DNA from: Planctomycetota bacterium
GTDB lineage: Bacteria > Planctomycetota > Brocadiia > Brocadiales > Bathyanammoxibiaceae
NCBI GenBank assembly: GCA_016209685.1
Contig: JACQVQ010000003.1
Coordinates: 42,853 to 106,852 of the forward strand
Direction: 5' to 3'
Length of the DNA: 64,000 bases
Below the pieces are notes generated by a model that made no database searches, was not told the DNA's origin, and was given only the letters and a program-made list of their open reading frames with translations. Shown in pieces: positions 16,641-26,512 of the stretch (the first letter of the stretch is position 1; every line of letters begins with the position of its first letter). The position numbers and the translations under genes are program-made.

Positions 16641-17243
16641 TCAGGGTTTTCCCTCAATGTTAGCGAAGGTAACCAGGGTTGCTGATAATGATAGACCACT
16701 GGGTGTGTCAAATCCACGGGTACTTATCTGCAAATCGTCAAAAAAAAAGAATCTGCTGGCGTTACTTTCAACGTCGTAAAGGAACTTTTGGAGCCTTGAT
16801 GCACTGTTTATGTCCTCAATTTCTATGTTTACGAACATGCTGACCAGGTGTGGTACACTGGACAACAGTTCTTTCTTCTGGAACATACTCCGGGAGACAG
16901 ATAGTCCGTTTCGCTGGGCTATGCCCTTCACGTCTGACTGTATTTTAGCGTTGGCAAGCTCTTCTGTAGAGGCGGAGTAAAGCCGCTGGGAGATAGAGGT
17001 ATAATTCTTTTCCAGAAGCCTTAGATGATCTTTTATGTCTTTTTCCTTGGAGAGTAAATTCCTGTATTTTGTCAGGAGCATCTCTTGTGTTGCGATTCGT
17101 TCTCCCAAATCCCTCCGGGTGGCGAAAAAGGGCACTATGAGGGTGAAATAGATAATGGATATGCCTACCAGGGGTATTAATGCAAAAAGGATTACTCTTT
17201 CACGACGGCTAAGATTCTCTATAAACGCCCTTACTTTTTTCAT
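16641..17243 (-). CDS. gspM: GspM/PilO-like secretion protein
   Basis: A 200-residue bitopic inner-membrane protein: short basic N terminus ('LSRRERVILFALIPLVGISIIYF' contains the membrane helix), a coiled-coil segment (about 45-110) and a ferredoxin-like periplasmic domain. This is the architecture of GspM and PilO. It lies 7 bp downstream of the GspL-like gene, the usual partner. Confidence 0.8.
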   Translation of the reverse strand: MKKVRAFIENLSRRERVILFALIPLVGISIIYFTLIVPFFATRRDLGERIATQEMLLTKYRNLLSKEKDIKDHLRLLEKNYTSISQRLYSASTEELANAKIQSDVKGIAQRNGLSVSRSMFQKKELLSSVPHLVSMFVNIEIEDINSASRLQKFLYDVESNASRFFFFDDLQISTRGFDTPSGLSLSATLVTFANIEGKP

Positions 17244-17250
17244 GTTACGT

Positions 17251-18534
17251 CTATTGTACAGGTTTACTTACGCTGAGAGTAATCTTGAATCGTTCCTTGC
17301 CCTCCCTCGTCTTGACTACTGGAGAACTTAGGGCTACGCTCTCAAACAGGGGGGATGCCTCCAACAGGGGTATCAGACTTGTAGCGGAGGGTGCGACACC
17401 CTCTATGGTCAGGTGGCCGTGTTCAAATCTGTACCTGGTCATCCAGGCATCGTCGTGTAGAATTTTAGTTAATTCAAGCAATACGTCTGAGTTGGAGACG
17501 TAATTAGCAGTAAACGCCTCTAACTTGCCCAACGTCGTCTCCTGGGCCGCAAGCTGGCTCTGTAGTATTTGGACCCCTTTGACCTTGTCTTTGAGACTAG
17601 CAATCTCATGCCCAATATTTTCCATTTTCCCGGCCTTTCTGTTCTCGTCCAGATAGGGGACAACAAAAGAAAGGGTGACAAGGAGCAAGGAGAGTATAAT
17701 GCATAAGGCTACTTGAATATCCAGTATCTTTTTGCGTGCGCCGGTAAGGCTAAAACTGTATAGGGCGGCTTCTGGGGTAAAAACGCCCGCCCCTACAGAT
17801 TCCGTAGTTTCTTCTAAACAAGTTATCTTTCGCGGGGACTGGTTTTGTGAATCGCTGGGCATTGCGTCTGCACCAAGAGTCCTTATCTGCCCTGGCCTAT
17901 CGGCCTCAAGCAGTGACGGAATATCGTCATACCCGGGGAGCAAGAGCGTCTTATGGAGGAAACCGTCCACGTAAAGACTGTAGTGGTAATAACCGTTCTC
18001 CTTGTTAATATAGGCTACGCCGCCTGGTGCACTTTCTGTAAGGGATAACAGCGCCAGGGGAGTAAAAATAACGCAAGAGGGGGACAATCCTAATGCCTTT
18101 AGTCTTTCTAGTACAGCGTCTAATTCTTCTTTTTTGGCTCCTGCAATAAATACCTTGGTAGCCTTGCCCTCATACCGTGAAGGAAATACATCGTAGTAGA
18201 CGTCTTCCGGCTTAAACGGCAAAAACGTATCCAGTTGAAAAGCCAAAGACTCTTTGAATTCTTCTATTTTAAGGTTCGGAAGGTCCGTCTCTCTAACTAC
18301 AGTTTTAGAGCGTGGCCAGGAAAGGATAATGGATTTTGAGAAGTTTATCAGGGGTTGAACCAACGGTTCAAATTCTGCCGGGTGTCTTACCAGAAAATTG
18401 CTTAGCCTCAGGCTTTCATAGGAGGCCCCATGGCCCCTTTTCCATACTTTTGAGACTATGAGGTCATTTCCGACGATGGAAAGGCCTACTGCCTTAGCGT
18501 TAAATAGATAGCGTAAAAAGGGAATCTCCACCAT
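17251..18534 (-). CDS. gspL: GspL/PilMN-like secretion protein
   Basis: A 427-residue protein. The N-terminal half resembles the actin-like cytoplasmic domain of GspL/PilM ('VVRETDLPNLKIEEFKESL' and 'KVFIAGAKKEELDAVLERL'). A membrane helix at about residues 270-290 ('VALCIILSLLLVTLSFVVPYL') is followed by a PilN-like coiled coil and periplasmic domain. It would tie the GspE ATPase to the GspF platform. A short insert 'VGAGVFTPEAA' (about 17765-17800) is coded by half of a GTAGGGGC-type repeat. Confidence 0.83.
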   Translation of the reverse strand: MVEIPFLRYLFNAKAVGLSIVGNDLIVSKVWKRGHGASYESLRLSNFLVRHPAEFEPLVQPLINFSKSIILSWPRSKTVVRETDLPNLKIEEFKESLAFQLDTFLPFKPEDVYYDVFPSRYEGKATKVFIAGAKKEELDAVLERLKALGLSPSCVIFTPLALLSLTESAPGGVAYINKENGYYHYSLYVDGFLHKTLLLPGYDDIPSLLEADRPGQIRTLGADAMPSDSQNQSPRKITCLEETTESVGAGVFTPEAALYSFSLTGARKKILDIQVALCIILSLLLVTLSFVVPYLDENRKAGKMENIGHEIASLKDKVKGVQILQSQLAAQETTLGKLEAFTANYVSNSDVLLELTKILHDDAWMTRYRFEHGHLTIEGVAPSATSLIPLLEASPLFESVALSSPVVKTREGKERFKITLSVSKPVQ

Positions 18535-18540
18535 TGAGTA

Positions 18541-19689
18541 TTACCAATCTGGATATGCGGCCAAGACCTTTAATTTTCCTTCTTCAGTAGTTACCAATAT
18601 TCTATAAGTAAAGGAACCTCTTTCGCCATATGCCAGGGAATCAATAGATAGGTATCGTGAGGTCTCAAGGGTAATGTATCCAAGTAGGTCTTGTAGCTTG
18701 CTACCTGCAATGCCCAAGTGGAAGAGTGTATCGCTCAATTCCTGAGGGTTGGCTATAAATCCTTTTACGTCACGAATTTTTATAAATCTATCTGCCAAAT
18801 CCAGGTCCATATGAGGGAGACTGGCAAGCACCTCCCGAGGGGCGTAATTTATATTAACCTTGTCACCATAGATGGTTATTTTATCACGAATTAGCCCATA
18901 TACGGCAGGCGTTGCGTCCTTTACAAGGGACAGTTCCTCTATGCCCTGAAAAGGGCCGTTCCTTGGCCCATAAGGTCTAGGTAAGGACTGGTAGTACTCA
19001 CTCTCTGCACCGTTTGCGTGAGGGAGGTCGTCCTTGTCCAGCCAATCCAGGACGCTGTCAGTAAGGCTGTCGGCCTCGGCTGAAGATGCGCCAGCGGCTA
19101 ATAGAAACTTGTGAAAATGTCCTTTCCTCTCTTCGTTTATGGTGTTAAGGTTAAACTTCCCAGCTTCATCCTCAATCCTGGTCTTACATGTTATATTTCC
19201 TGCTTTCATGACACGTACATAAGGGCCAGTGAGTAAGGTGGGGACATTCTTGCCGCCCTTTGATCCAGGAGCCTTCTCCGGTATAATTTCCTCCTCTCTC
19301 GTCAGTTCTTCTTCTGTCATGGATAAAGGGACCTCCTTCGTGGTTTCTTCTTTTGACAGCCTTTTCTCTTTCTTGGCGCTGATTCCCTGGAGCTCCCTTT
19401 CTGTCATTTCAGAAGGTGAAGAAAATACATAGTTTAGGGTATGCGTACATGCACTTCGTGCGGCGTAACTACACCTGGCCCTTTCAATATCCAGCCTCTG
19501 CCTCTTTAAGGAAAGGGCTGTAATTTCTGAAACCGACGCCGCAATAACACTGATAATAGTCACCACCCACAGGACTACAATAAGGACAAAGCCATTACTG
19601 GAGCTATAATCTCCTCTTTTGCTCCCTCTTTTAGAAGAGATAGTTTTATAGCCCTGGACGGATGGCCACTTGAGCCTATCTTTTCCCAT
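18541..19689 (-). CDS. gspK: Type II secretion minor pseudopilin GspK
   Basis: A 382-residue GspK family protein. A pseudopilin-type hydrophobic N terminus ('NGFVLIVVLWVVTIISVIAA') is followed by 'FNLNTINEERKGHFHKFLLAAG', 'LTDSVLDWLDKDDLPHANGAESEYY', 'YGPRNGPFQGIEELSLV' and 'INYAPREVLASLP', all GspK landmarks. An acidic/basic stretch of about 60 residues after the helix looks like a lineage-specific loop. The ATG at 19689 overlaps gspJ by 115 bp; a later start is possible. GspK caps the pseudopilus tip with GspI and GspJ. Confidence 0.88.
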   Translation of the reverse strand: MGKDRLKWPSVQGYKTISSKRGSKRGDYSSSNGFVLIVVLWVVTIISVIAASVSEITALSLKRQRLDIERARCSYAARSACTHTLNYVFSSPSEMTERELQGISAKKEKRLSKEETTKEVPLSMTEEELTREEEIIPEKAPGSKGGKNVPTLLTGPYVRVMKAGNITCKTRIEDEAGKFNLNTINEERKGHFHKFLLAAGASSAEADSLTDSVLDWLDKDDLPHANGAESEYYQSLPRPYGPRNGPFQGIEELSLVKDATPAVYGLIRDKITIYGDKVNINYAPREVLASLPHMDLDLADRFIKIRDVKGFIANPQELSDTLFHLGIAGSKLQDLLGYITLETSRYLSIDSLAYGERGSFTYRILVTTEEGKLKVLAAYPDW

Positions 19690-20264
19690 ACCTTTCTTTC
19701 CCCTTTGCTTCCGGTATATTTAGTCTGCGGCTTTTCTTCTGCCTGTTCAGACACTGCCCCCTGCTTATCCCCTGTCAGGTCAATCAAGTACTCAAAGCCG
19801 ATACGGCCATAGGAGTCCAGCAGTTTTAGTTCCTCCGTTTTCGCCTCTGCACTGATATTGGGGTACGACCCGAAGGGGTTTGCCTCCTCGCCAGGTAATA
19901 ATTTGGTCTCGCCATAAAGGAGGTCAAACAATCCCTGGCGGTTCTTTTTTACAGAATAATAGGCAATTACAAGCCCACTGTCGTAATGGTTATATAGAGA
20001 AAGAGGCGTTACAAAGGAGACGAAATCCTCCCTGGCTACAAACAGGCTGTTCGTATGCTCGTGAAATCTGAGGGACGCTACCTGTCGGGTAAAGAAACTA
20101 CATACAGCCTGTCTGTTCGCATTGGCCTCTATCCTTTCATACCTGCTTTCTACAAGGCGGAAGACCATGCGTAAAGAGCCTGTGGCCGCCAGTATCAGCA
20201 TTGAGCCGATGGTAACGGCAATCAGCAGTTCTATAAGCGTAAAACCATCGCTTTTCTTATGCAT
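19575..20264 (-). CDS. gspJ: Type II secretion minor pseudopilin GspJ
   Basis: Class III signal 'KSDGFTLIELLIAVTIGSM' near the N terminus of the ATG at 20264, then a GspJ-like globular domain ('FFTRQVASLRFHE', 'LVIAYYSVKKN', 'RIGFEYLIDL'). A reading from 20444 adds 60 residues overlapping gspI and is unlikely; a TTG at 20276 is another possible start. The Lys/Glu-rich segment near residue 185 is not typical of the family. Confidence 0.85.
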   Translation of the reverse strand: MHKKSDGFTLIELLIAVTIGSMLILAATGSLRMVFRLVESRYERIEANANRQAVCSFFTRQVASLRFHEHTNSLFVAREDFVSFVTPLSLYNHYDSGLVIAYYSVKKNRQGLFDLLYGETKLLPGEEANPFGSYPNISAEAKTEELKLLDSYGRIGFEYLIDLTGDKQGAVSEQAEEKPQTKYTGSKGERKVWEKIGSSGHPSRAIKLSLLKEGAKEEIIAPVMALSLL

Positions 20265-20283
20265 GACTACTAACAACGGAGGA

Positions 20284-20718
20284 TTACTCTCGTGGAGGTG
20301 TTTTAAGGACCTTCTTTTGTAGTCTTGCGCTGGAGACCTCAATGCCTCCAACGGAGACGTCATAGAATAAGGTTGGGGACGAAGTAGATTCCCTGGTGTC
20401 AGTCTTGTCCTTAGAAGATTCGTATTCCTTGATCTCCCAGGCAATATCCCTGGCTACAAGCCCCTGCCACACCCTCTCCTTTCCCTTTGTGGTGGATGTG
20501 TCCTCTAACAGCCCTAGCAAGGCCTCGTCTGCCTTTGATTGTGCCAGGAGTAGTTTCCGTGAGGCGAGTTCAGCCTTCCCCGCCAGCCGCAAGGAGTTGG
20601 CTATGAAGTCCAATAAAAGGCACAGGGAAAAACCCAAGATTGCCAGAGCAACCAGCATCTCTAGCAGGGTAAAACCCCCGCGGCTGGTGAACGACCTGTC
20701 TTTTAGGTGAAACATCAC
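20284..20718 (-). CDS. gspI: Type II secretion minor pseudopilin GspI
   Basis: A 144-residue pseudopilin with 'RGGFTLLEMLVALAILGFSL' at the N terminus and a small globular domain ending near a conserved-looking 'FYDVSVGG'. The initiation region GTGATG overlaps the gspD stop (TAGTG), so translation is coupled to gspD. Order D-I-J-K matches the conserved tip-complex cluster. Confidence 0.85.
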   Translation of the reverse strand: MMFHLKDRSFTSRGGFTLLEMLVALAILGFSLCLLLDFIANSLRLAGKAELASRKLLLAQSKADEALLGLLEDTSTTKGKERVWQGLVARDIAWEIKEYESSKDKTDTRESTSSPTLFYDVSVGGIEVSSARLQKKVLKTPPRE

Positions 20719-22901
20719 TACTTCTGCTCTTTTCTCAAGGACTCTATGAGTTTTAGTTTTTCTTCAAAGTTTTTGGTAGCTAAGTCAATTTCGTCACTAG
20801 TACTCACTATGCGTGGTGTCAAGAGTACCAACAGTTCAGTCTTTCGCTTCGTCTTGTCTTCGGATTTAAAAAGCTTGCCCAGTAGTGGTACTCTATTCAG
20901 TACGGGTACGCGCCTAATCGTATTTTCCAGGCGGGTTTCTATTATTCCACCGATGACTATTGTGTGTTCGTCTTCCACTGTCAGAAAGGTTTCTGCCTTT
21001 CTCGTAGTAAACCTCGGAGAGTTAATACCTCTGGTGACCTCTTGAGCCAGGTTGGTAACCTCCTGGGTAACCTGTATGGTGACCATTCGGTTCTCTCCAA
21101 TCCGTGGTTTTACGGTAAGGATGACTCCTATGTCTCTGTATTGAACCTGGTTCTGAGTGGCAAAGGTACCTCCAGTGGTAGTTGGGGTGGTTCCAGCTAT
21201 AGGTACAGATATTTGTTGGGCGAGGATGGGCTCTGATGCGCCAACTTGGATGGTAGCCGCTTCCTCATCCTGCACCAGGATATGGGGTGTGGATAAGACC
21301 TCCACCTGGGTGGTAGTGTCCAGGAGGTTAAAAATAGTGGTTATATCCTTTCTAAGTCTGAAGACCCTTGTTCCTCCTGACAAGGGGTTTGGGACGGCGG
21401 CGGCCGAGATAACGGAGCTGGGCTCCAGGGAAATGAGTCCACTGCCAAAGTTTTGCCTGAAAAAGTGCTCCACCCCGTATGCCAGGGCATCGGTGAGGGT
21501 CACCTCTGCAATAAGTACCTCTATGAGCACCTGCTGAGGGGTGGTATCCAGAATTTCTATGACACGTCTGATGTCCTGATAGTCAGCAGGTGGTGCCTTT
21601 ATGATTATAGAGTTGGTGGCTGGTTCAGCAATAATCTTCATAGGACCCCTTGTGGCCGCTGTCCTCCCTTGCAGGAGCACCCCACCACCTGTTACCTCTA
21701 CCTGGGTAGGCACAGCGGCGGGCGTAGGCCCTTTGCGCAGTTCTGCCCCCACCTGTTCGCTGTAAATCTCGTTCAGGGCAGCGGCAACGGTCTCAGCCTT
21801 TTGATGCTGTAACTTATATACATAAAGTTGCATGGCCTTTTCTGCTATTGCTACGTCTATGTTCTCAATCCAGAGGTCCACGGTGGAGAATAATTCCGGT
21901 GTGTTAGTGGCCACTAACAGTTTATTGGTGTCTTGAAAAGGTATGAAGGAAAGCTGACCCTTTCGCCCTTTGGTTACTGCCCCCAGGGACTGAGCCAGGG
22001 CATCCAGGTCTTTAGCGAGGTTCTGGGCGTTAGCATGGCGTATATTGTAGAATTTTAGGGCCTTGCCAGCAAAGAAGGGGACGTCAAAGGTGCCGAGGAC
22101 CGTAAGTAGCCTCTCCATATTGGAGGCCTTGTCGGAAATTACCAGGGCATGGGTGTCGTTGGGGGCAATAACAAAGCCAGCAACGGTCATGAAGGTGCGG
22201 AGCGTAGGTATTATATCTTGCGGGGCAATGTGTTCACAGGGGACGATTTGGGTTACTATATCCTCTGTGGAAGTCAATACCCTTTTCCCAACATCTACAA
22301 CGCCTTGCTCCTGTCTGGCCTCCTGAATGGGGAGCACCTCTAACACCTGACCCTTCTTGACATGGGCGAACCCATTTACGTTGAGGGCTGTCTGGATTAT
22401 CTGGAGCAACTCTGATTGTCGGAACTTGCCTGCGGCACGAAGGGTTATTGCACCGGTTACTTTTTTATCAACTGTGTAGTTAACATTAAGCAGGTCACCG
22501 AACAGGAGCTGGAGTACCTCCTTTATGTCTGCTGATTGGAAGTTTATAGAAACCTCTACCTTCTCTTCCTCGGAGGGGACAGGAGGAGCTACTTCGGCCT
22601 TTTCAGTCTTTTTGGGAAAGGTAAATTCCTTAGGTACTGCCTTTAATTCCTTTTCTCTTAGTACCTCTTCTTCTGTTTTTTCCTCAGAGACCTGCCATTC
22701 CCATTTAGGCGGCTTTTTGGTCTTGGCTTGCGGGGATACAGGCTCTGCTGTTTCCCCCTGGGTGACTTGCCCCTCTTGTTCAGGCCCTTCTCTCACCGCA
22801 GGAGGCATATCTGCCGCTTTTACTGGCTGAATACAGCCCAGGATGAGGCATATGACTAACAGAATGTACAACCCCATACTCTTGCACTCAGAAAATATCA
22901 T
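20718..22901 (-). CDS. gspD: Type II secretion outer-membrane secretin GspD
   Basis: A 727-residue secretin. The signal sequence contains a possible lipobox ('LILGC'), so it may be lipid-anchored. N0-type domain at about 115-185 ('VSINFQSADIKEVLQLLFGDL'), N1-N3 repeats ('FYNIRHANAQNLAKDLDAL', 'VYKLQHQKAETVAAALNEIY'), and a C-terminal secretin domain with 'TPHILVQDEEAATIQVG', 'GVILTVKPRIGENRMVTIQV' and 'VIGGIIETRLENTIRRVPVLNRVPLLGKLF', cut here into its known blocks. A charged Pro/Glu-rich linker follows the signal. It would form the export channel of the system encoded at 11.8-22.9 kb. Confidence 0.92.
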   Translation of the reverse strand: MIFSECKSMGLYILLVICLILGCIQPVKAADMPPAVREGPEQEGQVTQGETAEPVSPQAKTKKPPKWEWQVSEEKTEEEVLREKELKAVPKEFTFPKKTEKAEVAPPVPSEEEKVEVSINFQSADIKEVLQLLFGDLLNVNYTVDKKVTGAITLRAAGKFRQSELLQIIQTALNVNGFAHVKKGQVLEVLPIQEARQEQGVVDVGKRVLTSTEDIVTQIVPCEHIAPQDIIPTLRTFMTVAGFVIAPNDTHALVISDKASNMERLLTVLGTFDVPFFAGKALKFYNIRHANAQNLAKDLDALAQSLGAVTKGRKGQLSFIPFQDTNKLLVATNTPELFSTVDLWIENIDVAIAEKAMQLYVYKLQHQKAETVAAALNEIYSEQVGAELRKGPTPAAVPTQVEVTGGGVLLQGRTAATRGPMKIIAEPATNSIIIKAPPADYQDIRRVIEILDTTPQQVLIEVLIAEVTLTDALAYGVEHFFRQNFGSGLISLEPSSVISAAAVPNPLSGGTRVFRLRKDITTIFNLLDTTTQVEVLSTPHILVQDEEAATIQVGASEPILAQQISVPIAGTTPTTTGGTFATQNQVQYRDIGVILTVKPRIGENRMVTIQVTQEVTNLAQEVTRGINSPRFTTRKAETFLTVEDEHTIVIGGIIETRLENTIRRVPVLNRVPLLGKLFKSEDKTKRKTELLVLLTPRIVSTSDEIDLATKNFEEKLKLIESLRKEQK

Positions 22902-22930
22902 ACTGCAGGCCCTGTCTAAATCTCACAGCC

Positions 22931-23578
22931 TTACGGCTCTTCGGTAGATACCTCAATTATCCCACCCAGCACCGCCTCGCCCGCTGTTTCCCTTACACTC
23001 CCACTAAAAGGGGTATCAAAGGCAGGGGCTCCTGCCTTACTGGCATCTTCGGCACTGGCAAAATATATCCGCACCGCCCTTAGCTCAACCAGTTCTGTGG
23101 GGGTGTCCAGGGAATAATCGCCCTTACCGTCAACAACCCCCAGTGCCTTTGAGCTTTGGGCGTCAAATTCTGTAAATTCAGTTGCAAAGAGCAAATCTTC
23201 TCCAGAAGTGTACGAAAATACCCCTCTGCCTCCTTCATCGGTTGTGAAAATACCGAGAAACCTTGCGGGTAAGTCTCTACCCTCTGTTGTCTCGGTCAGA
23301 AATATATTAAAGCGGGTCGTGGCGGGCAGTCCCCTTACCCTTACAAATAGTTCACTCCTCAGAGGGTTAAGTGACACAAGAATTGTTATCCTGCCCCTGG
23401 CATCTGGCAGTAAGGTTGGTTCCAATTCAAAGGCTCCCACCGTTCTTAATTCGCCCCTTCCCCGTTTGTCATAGGTATGTGGTGCTTCCACCTCTGCAAA
23501 GGCATGCCCCATCCCCAGCGTTACCAATGAGATAAAAAGGGGAAGCCAAATAAAACAGCGTAGCAATGGGCTTGCCAT
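22931..23578 (-). CDS. Hypothetical secreted protein upstream of gspD
   Basis: A 215-residue protein with a signal peptide ending near 'GMGHAFAEVEAP'. The mature part is acidic and β-rich ('ITILVSLNPLRSELFVRVRGLP', in two pieces 'ITILVSLNP' and 'ELFVRVRGL'). I recognise no family. It lies 29 bp upstream of gspD in the same direction, so it is probably co-transcribed with the secretion genes. Confidence 0.65.
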   Translation of the reverse strand: MASPLLRCFIWLPLFISLVTLGMGHAFAEVEAPHTYDKRGRGELRTVGAFELEPTLLPDARGRITILVSLNPLRSELFVRVRGLPATTRFNIFLTETTEGRDLPARFLGIFTTDEGGRGVFSYTSGEDLLFATEFTEFDAQSSKALGVVDGKGDYSLDTPTELVELRAVRIYFASAEDASKAGAPAFDTPFSGSVRETAGEAVLGGIIEVSTEEP

Positions 23579-23872
23579 CCTATATCCCTCCGATGCAAAA
23601 GAGTCTTTCCTAACCCTAGAGAAATAGTTGCTATAAAAACAGTTTATGTTTGACCGCCTTAGAAATCAAGAATAATCTTTTTCTCTATCTGGGGCCGATA
23701 TGGGCGTGGGCAAATACTTTTTGTCTTATATCTCCCGTTTATGTAAGGAGATAAAATCCCCCTCGCCACCCCTAAAGAGGGCTTCTCCTAACGTCGTGTT
23801 GCTTATGTCTGTGGTCAATACAAAGAGTAACTAAGAATGACAGGTGGATTCTTTCCGCCCGTGCAAAATAGG
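23579..23872. other. Gene-free interval
   Basis: I see no gene, tRNA or strong terminator here. It separates the gspD operon from the PQQ/PKD protein gene, both leftward, and probably contains the promoter of the 22931-23578 gene. Confidence 0.5.
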
Positions 23873-26512
23873 CTATAGCTTTCCCAGCGCATCAATGGTG
23901 GCCTTTACCAGGGGGTGAATCTCTAACTGGGCGTTTTTATCAATAATCCAATCGTTACCGTCTGCCTTGTCGTGTGAAACGAAGCCGTCCATCCTACTTA
24001 AAACCTTTTTTTGCAGTATGCCCTTCGCCTTTGAGTATTTACCCTCCCTGACCTCATCTATTACCCTGTCCAATATAGTAATCAACTTTTCTTGGTATTC
24101 ACTCTTTTCGTACTCCGAATCGGGGCGTTTAGACATTTTATGTTTTATTATTCGGAGCTGTCTAACAATTTCGGCAGGGGTGGAAGCGGGTGTGGTGGCA
24201 GAACGGGCTTTTTGCTTGGGTGTGGGTTCTTCGCTGGTCGTTACAACCTCTTTTGCAGGAGAGGTTTGTGGGCCTTTTACCCCTGTGTGGGACACAGAAA
24301 TGGTTACATTGCTGGTAGCGCTCATAGGAGGGGTTCCATTGTCTGTAGCTGTGAAACGGACCGCATAGCTACCTGCGGAGCCTGTGGGGGGCGTCCACTG
24401 AAACGTCTGGCTGGAGGGGTCAAATTCTGCACCCGTGGGCAGTGTGCCAGTGGCAAAGGTGAGGGTGTCTTCATCGGTATCCAGGGCCTCTATTTTGGTG
24501 TAGAATGAGGTGCCCTCCACTAGACTCCATCTGCCCGGGAGCATCAACATCGGTGGATTATTTCCCTTGAGCACATTTATGGAGACCTCTTGCGCATCGC
24601 TCAAGGGTGGAGTGCCGTTATCCGTTACATCAAATTTTATGTTAAAAATTCCTGGCGTCTTCGGCTCCCAACTGAATACCCCCGTATTTTTGTCCAGATG
24701 GGCACCAGGGGGTAGTTTACTGGCCGCAAAGGTAAGCGTATCACCGTCTTTATCCGTGGCCTTGAGTTCAAGCCTTACACCCTCGCCCACTTTCACTGTT
24801 TTGCCTTCTATAGGATGCCATGTGGGCGGGCTGTTTTCCCCCAGTACCCTTATGGCCATCTCTCGTGAGGCGGTAAGTGGGACAGGACTCTGGTCGGTAA
24901 CGGTGAACTTTATGCCGTAATAATTATTTGCAGAACCCTTCCCCGGCGTCCACTTAAAGATGCCACTAACGGGGTCAAGGGAGGCGCCTTTGGGGAGATT
25001 GGTAGCTGAAAATATTAATGGGTCCCCATCCGGGTCAGAGGCCTTTAGCTGAAAACTCAATTCTTCTCCCTCCTTTATGGTCTTGTCCTGGAGGGCATAA
25101 AGGCCAGGAGGTTGATTCTTTCCCACGCTTATTGTAGTGGTGGCACTTGCGGTGGCCCCGTACTCATCTACAACCGTCAGGCTCACCTTATAAATGGACG
25201 GTACCTTGTACCTGTGTTCAACCCTTGGGCCGGAGGCTGACTCCCCATCCCCTAAATTCCATTCGTAAGAGACTATGTTGCCATCCGGGTCAAGGCTGTG
25301 GCTACCGTCAAGGGTCACCTTTTCACCGTATATGACCCACTGCTCTGGGCCAGCACTGGCCACGGGCGGGAGGTTGGAAGTGGCTATAGCATAAAGCCTG
25401 GCGTCACTGCAAAAGTAGACCGTGCCGTCCGTACCTATGACAGGCGGGGTGATTCGTTGCCCCTTGACCAGGTATTTCCACTGCTCCCGGCCGTCTCTAT
25501 CCACTACGTACAGGCTACCGGTGTCTGCATCCCTTTGAACTGTTAGGAATATTTTGCCCTCTTCGCTGAGGGCTGGTGTGGTTATCACTCCTGGGATTTC
25601 CTGTTTCCACTTGAGATTGCCCCTGGAATCCAGGGCATAAAGGTAATCCCTTCTATCCGTAGATGCCCCTGAACCTATGTACACAGTGCCGTCTCTACCT
25701 AGAGCAACAGAGGACTCTCTGATTTCGGCTTCTTCTATTGTGTATTTCCACCTCAGGGCCCCATCTCTACCCACGGAATGCAGTTCTCTGTTGGACGAGG
25801 CAAAGTACATCGTCCCATCTGTGCCCATGACGACGGGGCCAGTCTGTCCGGCGGCTTCGTATATAGATTTTGCATACCCGTTTGCTGGAGAGATGGAAAA
25901 TAGCTTGTTGCCGCCAGTTGTATATACGGACCCGTCAGGGGCTATAACCGGGCAACCCCGAAAGGTTGTAGGGATAAACCACCTGAGCGAACCATCTAGT
26001 TGGAGTGAAAACAGGGACTGTGCCGCAAAATAGACCATCCCTTCCTGGCTCAGGCTGGGAGAATCAATCCCCACCGAACCTCCTGCGTAGTGCTTCCATT
26101 TTGTCTTACCTTCTGGGTCGATGGCGTAGAGAATTTTTTGCACGTCATTACCCACGTACAGTGTACCGTCCGTACCTATGGCAGGGACGGCTTTTACTGT
26201 CCCTCCTATAGATATTTGCGACTCCAGTGTACCTCTGGTATTAAGACCGTATATAATGCCGTGGTTAGTAGAGACCACAAAGATTTTGCCTTCGGGGCCG
26301 ATAATGGGAGTCCCTAGGTCGTCTTCCCTGGAGGCGGTGTGGATCCAGCGTATCTTAAACTCATTTCCACAGGTGGTAGGAGTGGAGGCCGTATTACCCA
26401 GGTCATGCCTTAGCTTTGGCCATGCCGAGTCAGCTAATTGTGCACTGACGTTACCGCCAGCCATAAGGCATAACACAAGATAAAGCGCAAGGACCACAGA
26501 GGTACGATGCAT
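23873..26512 (-). CDS. Secreted PQQ-propeller, PKD and cadherin-like domain protein
   Basis: An 879-residue protein with a signal peptide (to about 'GGNVSAQ'). Residues about 30-375 form PQQ/BamB-like propeller blades ('GKIFVVSTNHGIIYGLNTRG', 'GTLYVGNDVQKILYAID', 'GTVYIGSGAS'). A PKD domain follows at about 380-465 ('VTLDGSHSLDPDGNIVSYEW'). Three dystroglycan/cadherin-like Ig domains run to about 735, each with 'ATDKDGDTLTFA' and 'FSWEPKTPG' type motifs. The last about 100 residues are helical and unlike the rest. An extracellular binding or structural role is likely; the substrate is unknown. Confidence 0.85.
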   Translation of the reverse strand: MHRTSVVLALYLVLCLMAGGNVSAQLADSAWPKLRHDLGNTASTPTTCGNEFKIRWIHTASREDDLGTPIIGPEGKIFVVSTNHGIIYGLNTRGTLESQISIGGTVKAVPAIGTDGTLYVGNDVQKILYAIDPEGKTKWKHYAGGSVGIDSPSLSQEGMVYFAAQSLFSLQLDGSLRWFIPTTFRGCPVIAPDGSVYTTGGNKLFSISPANGYAKSIYEAAGQTGPVVMGTDGTMYFASSNRELHSVGRDGALRWKYTIEEAEIRESSVALGRDGTVYIGSGASTDRRDYLYALDSRGNLKWKQEIPGVITTPALSEEGKIFLTVQRDADTGSLYVVDRDGREQWKYLVKGQRITPPVIGTDGTVYFCSDARLYAIATSNLPPVASAGPEQWVIYGEKVTLDGSHSLDPDGNIVSYEWNLGDGESASGPRVEHRYKVPSIYKVSLTVVDEYGATASATTTISVGKNQPPGLYALQDKTIKEGEELSFQLKASDPDGDPLIFSATNLPKGASLDPVSGIFKWTPGKGSANNYYGIKFTVTDQSPVPLTASREMAIRVLGENSPPTWHPIEGKTVKVGEGVRLELKATDKDGDTLTFAASKLPPGAHLDKNTGVFSWEPKTPGIFNIKFDVTDNGTPPLSDAQEVSINVLKGNNPPMLMLPGRWSLVEGTSFYTKIEALDTDEDTLTFATGTLPTGAEFDPSSQTFQWTPPTGSAGSYAVRFTATDNGTPPMSATSNVTISVSHTGVKGPQTSPAKEVVTTSEEPTPKQKARSATTPASTPAEIVRQLRIIKHKMSKRPDSEYEKSEYQEKLITILDRVIDEVREGKYSKAKGILQKKVLSRMDGFVSHDKADGNDWIIDKNAQLEIHPLVKATIDALGKL

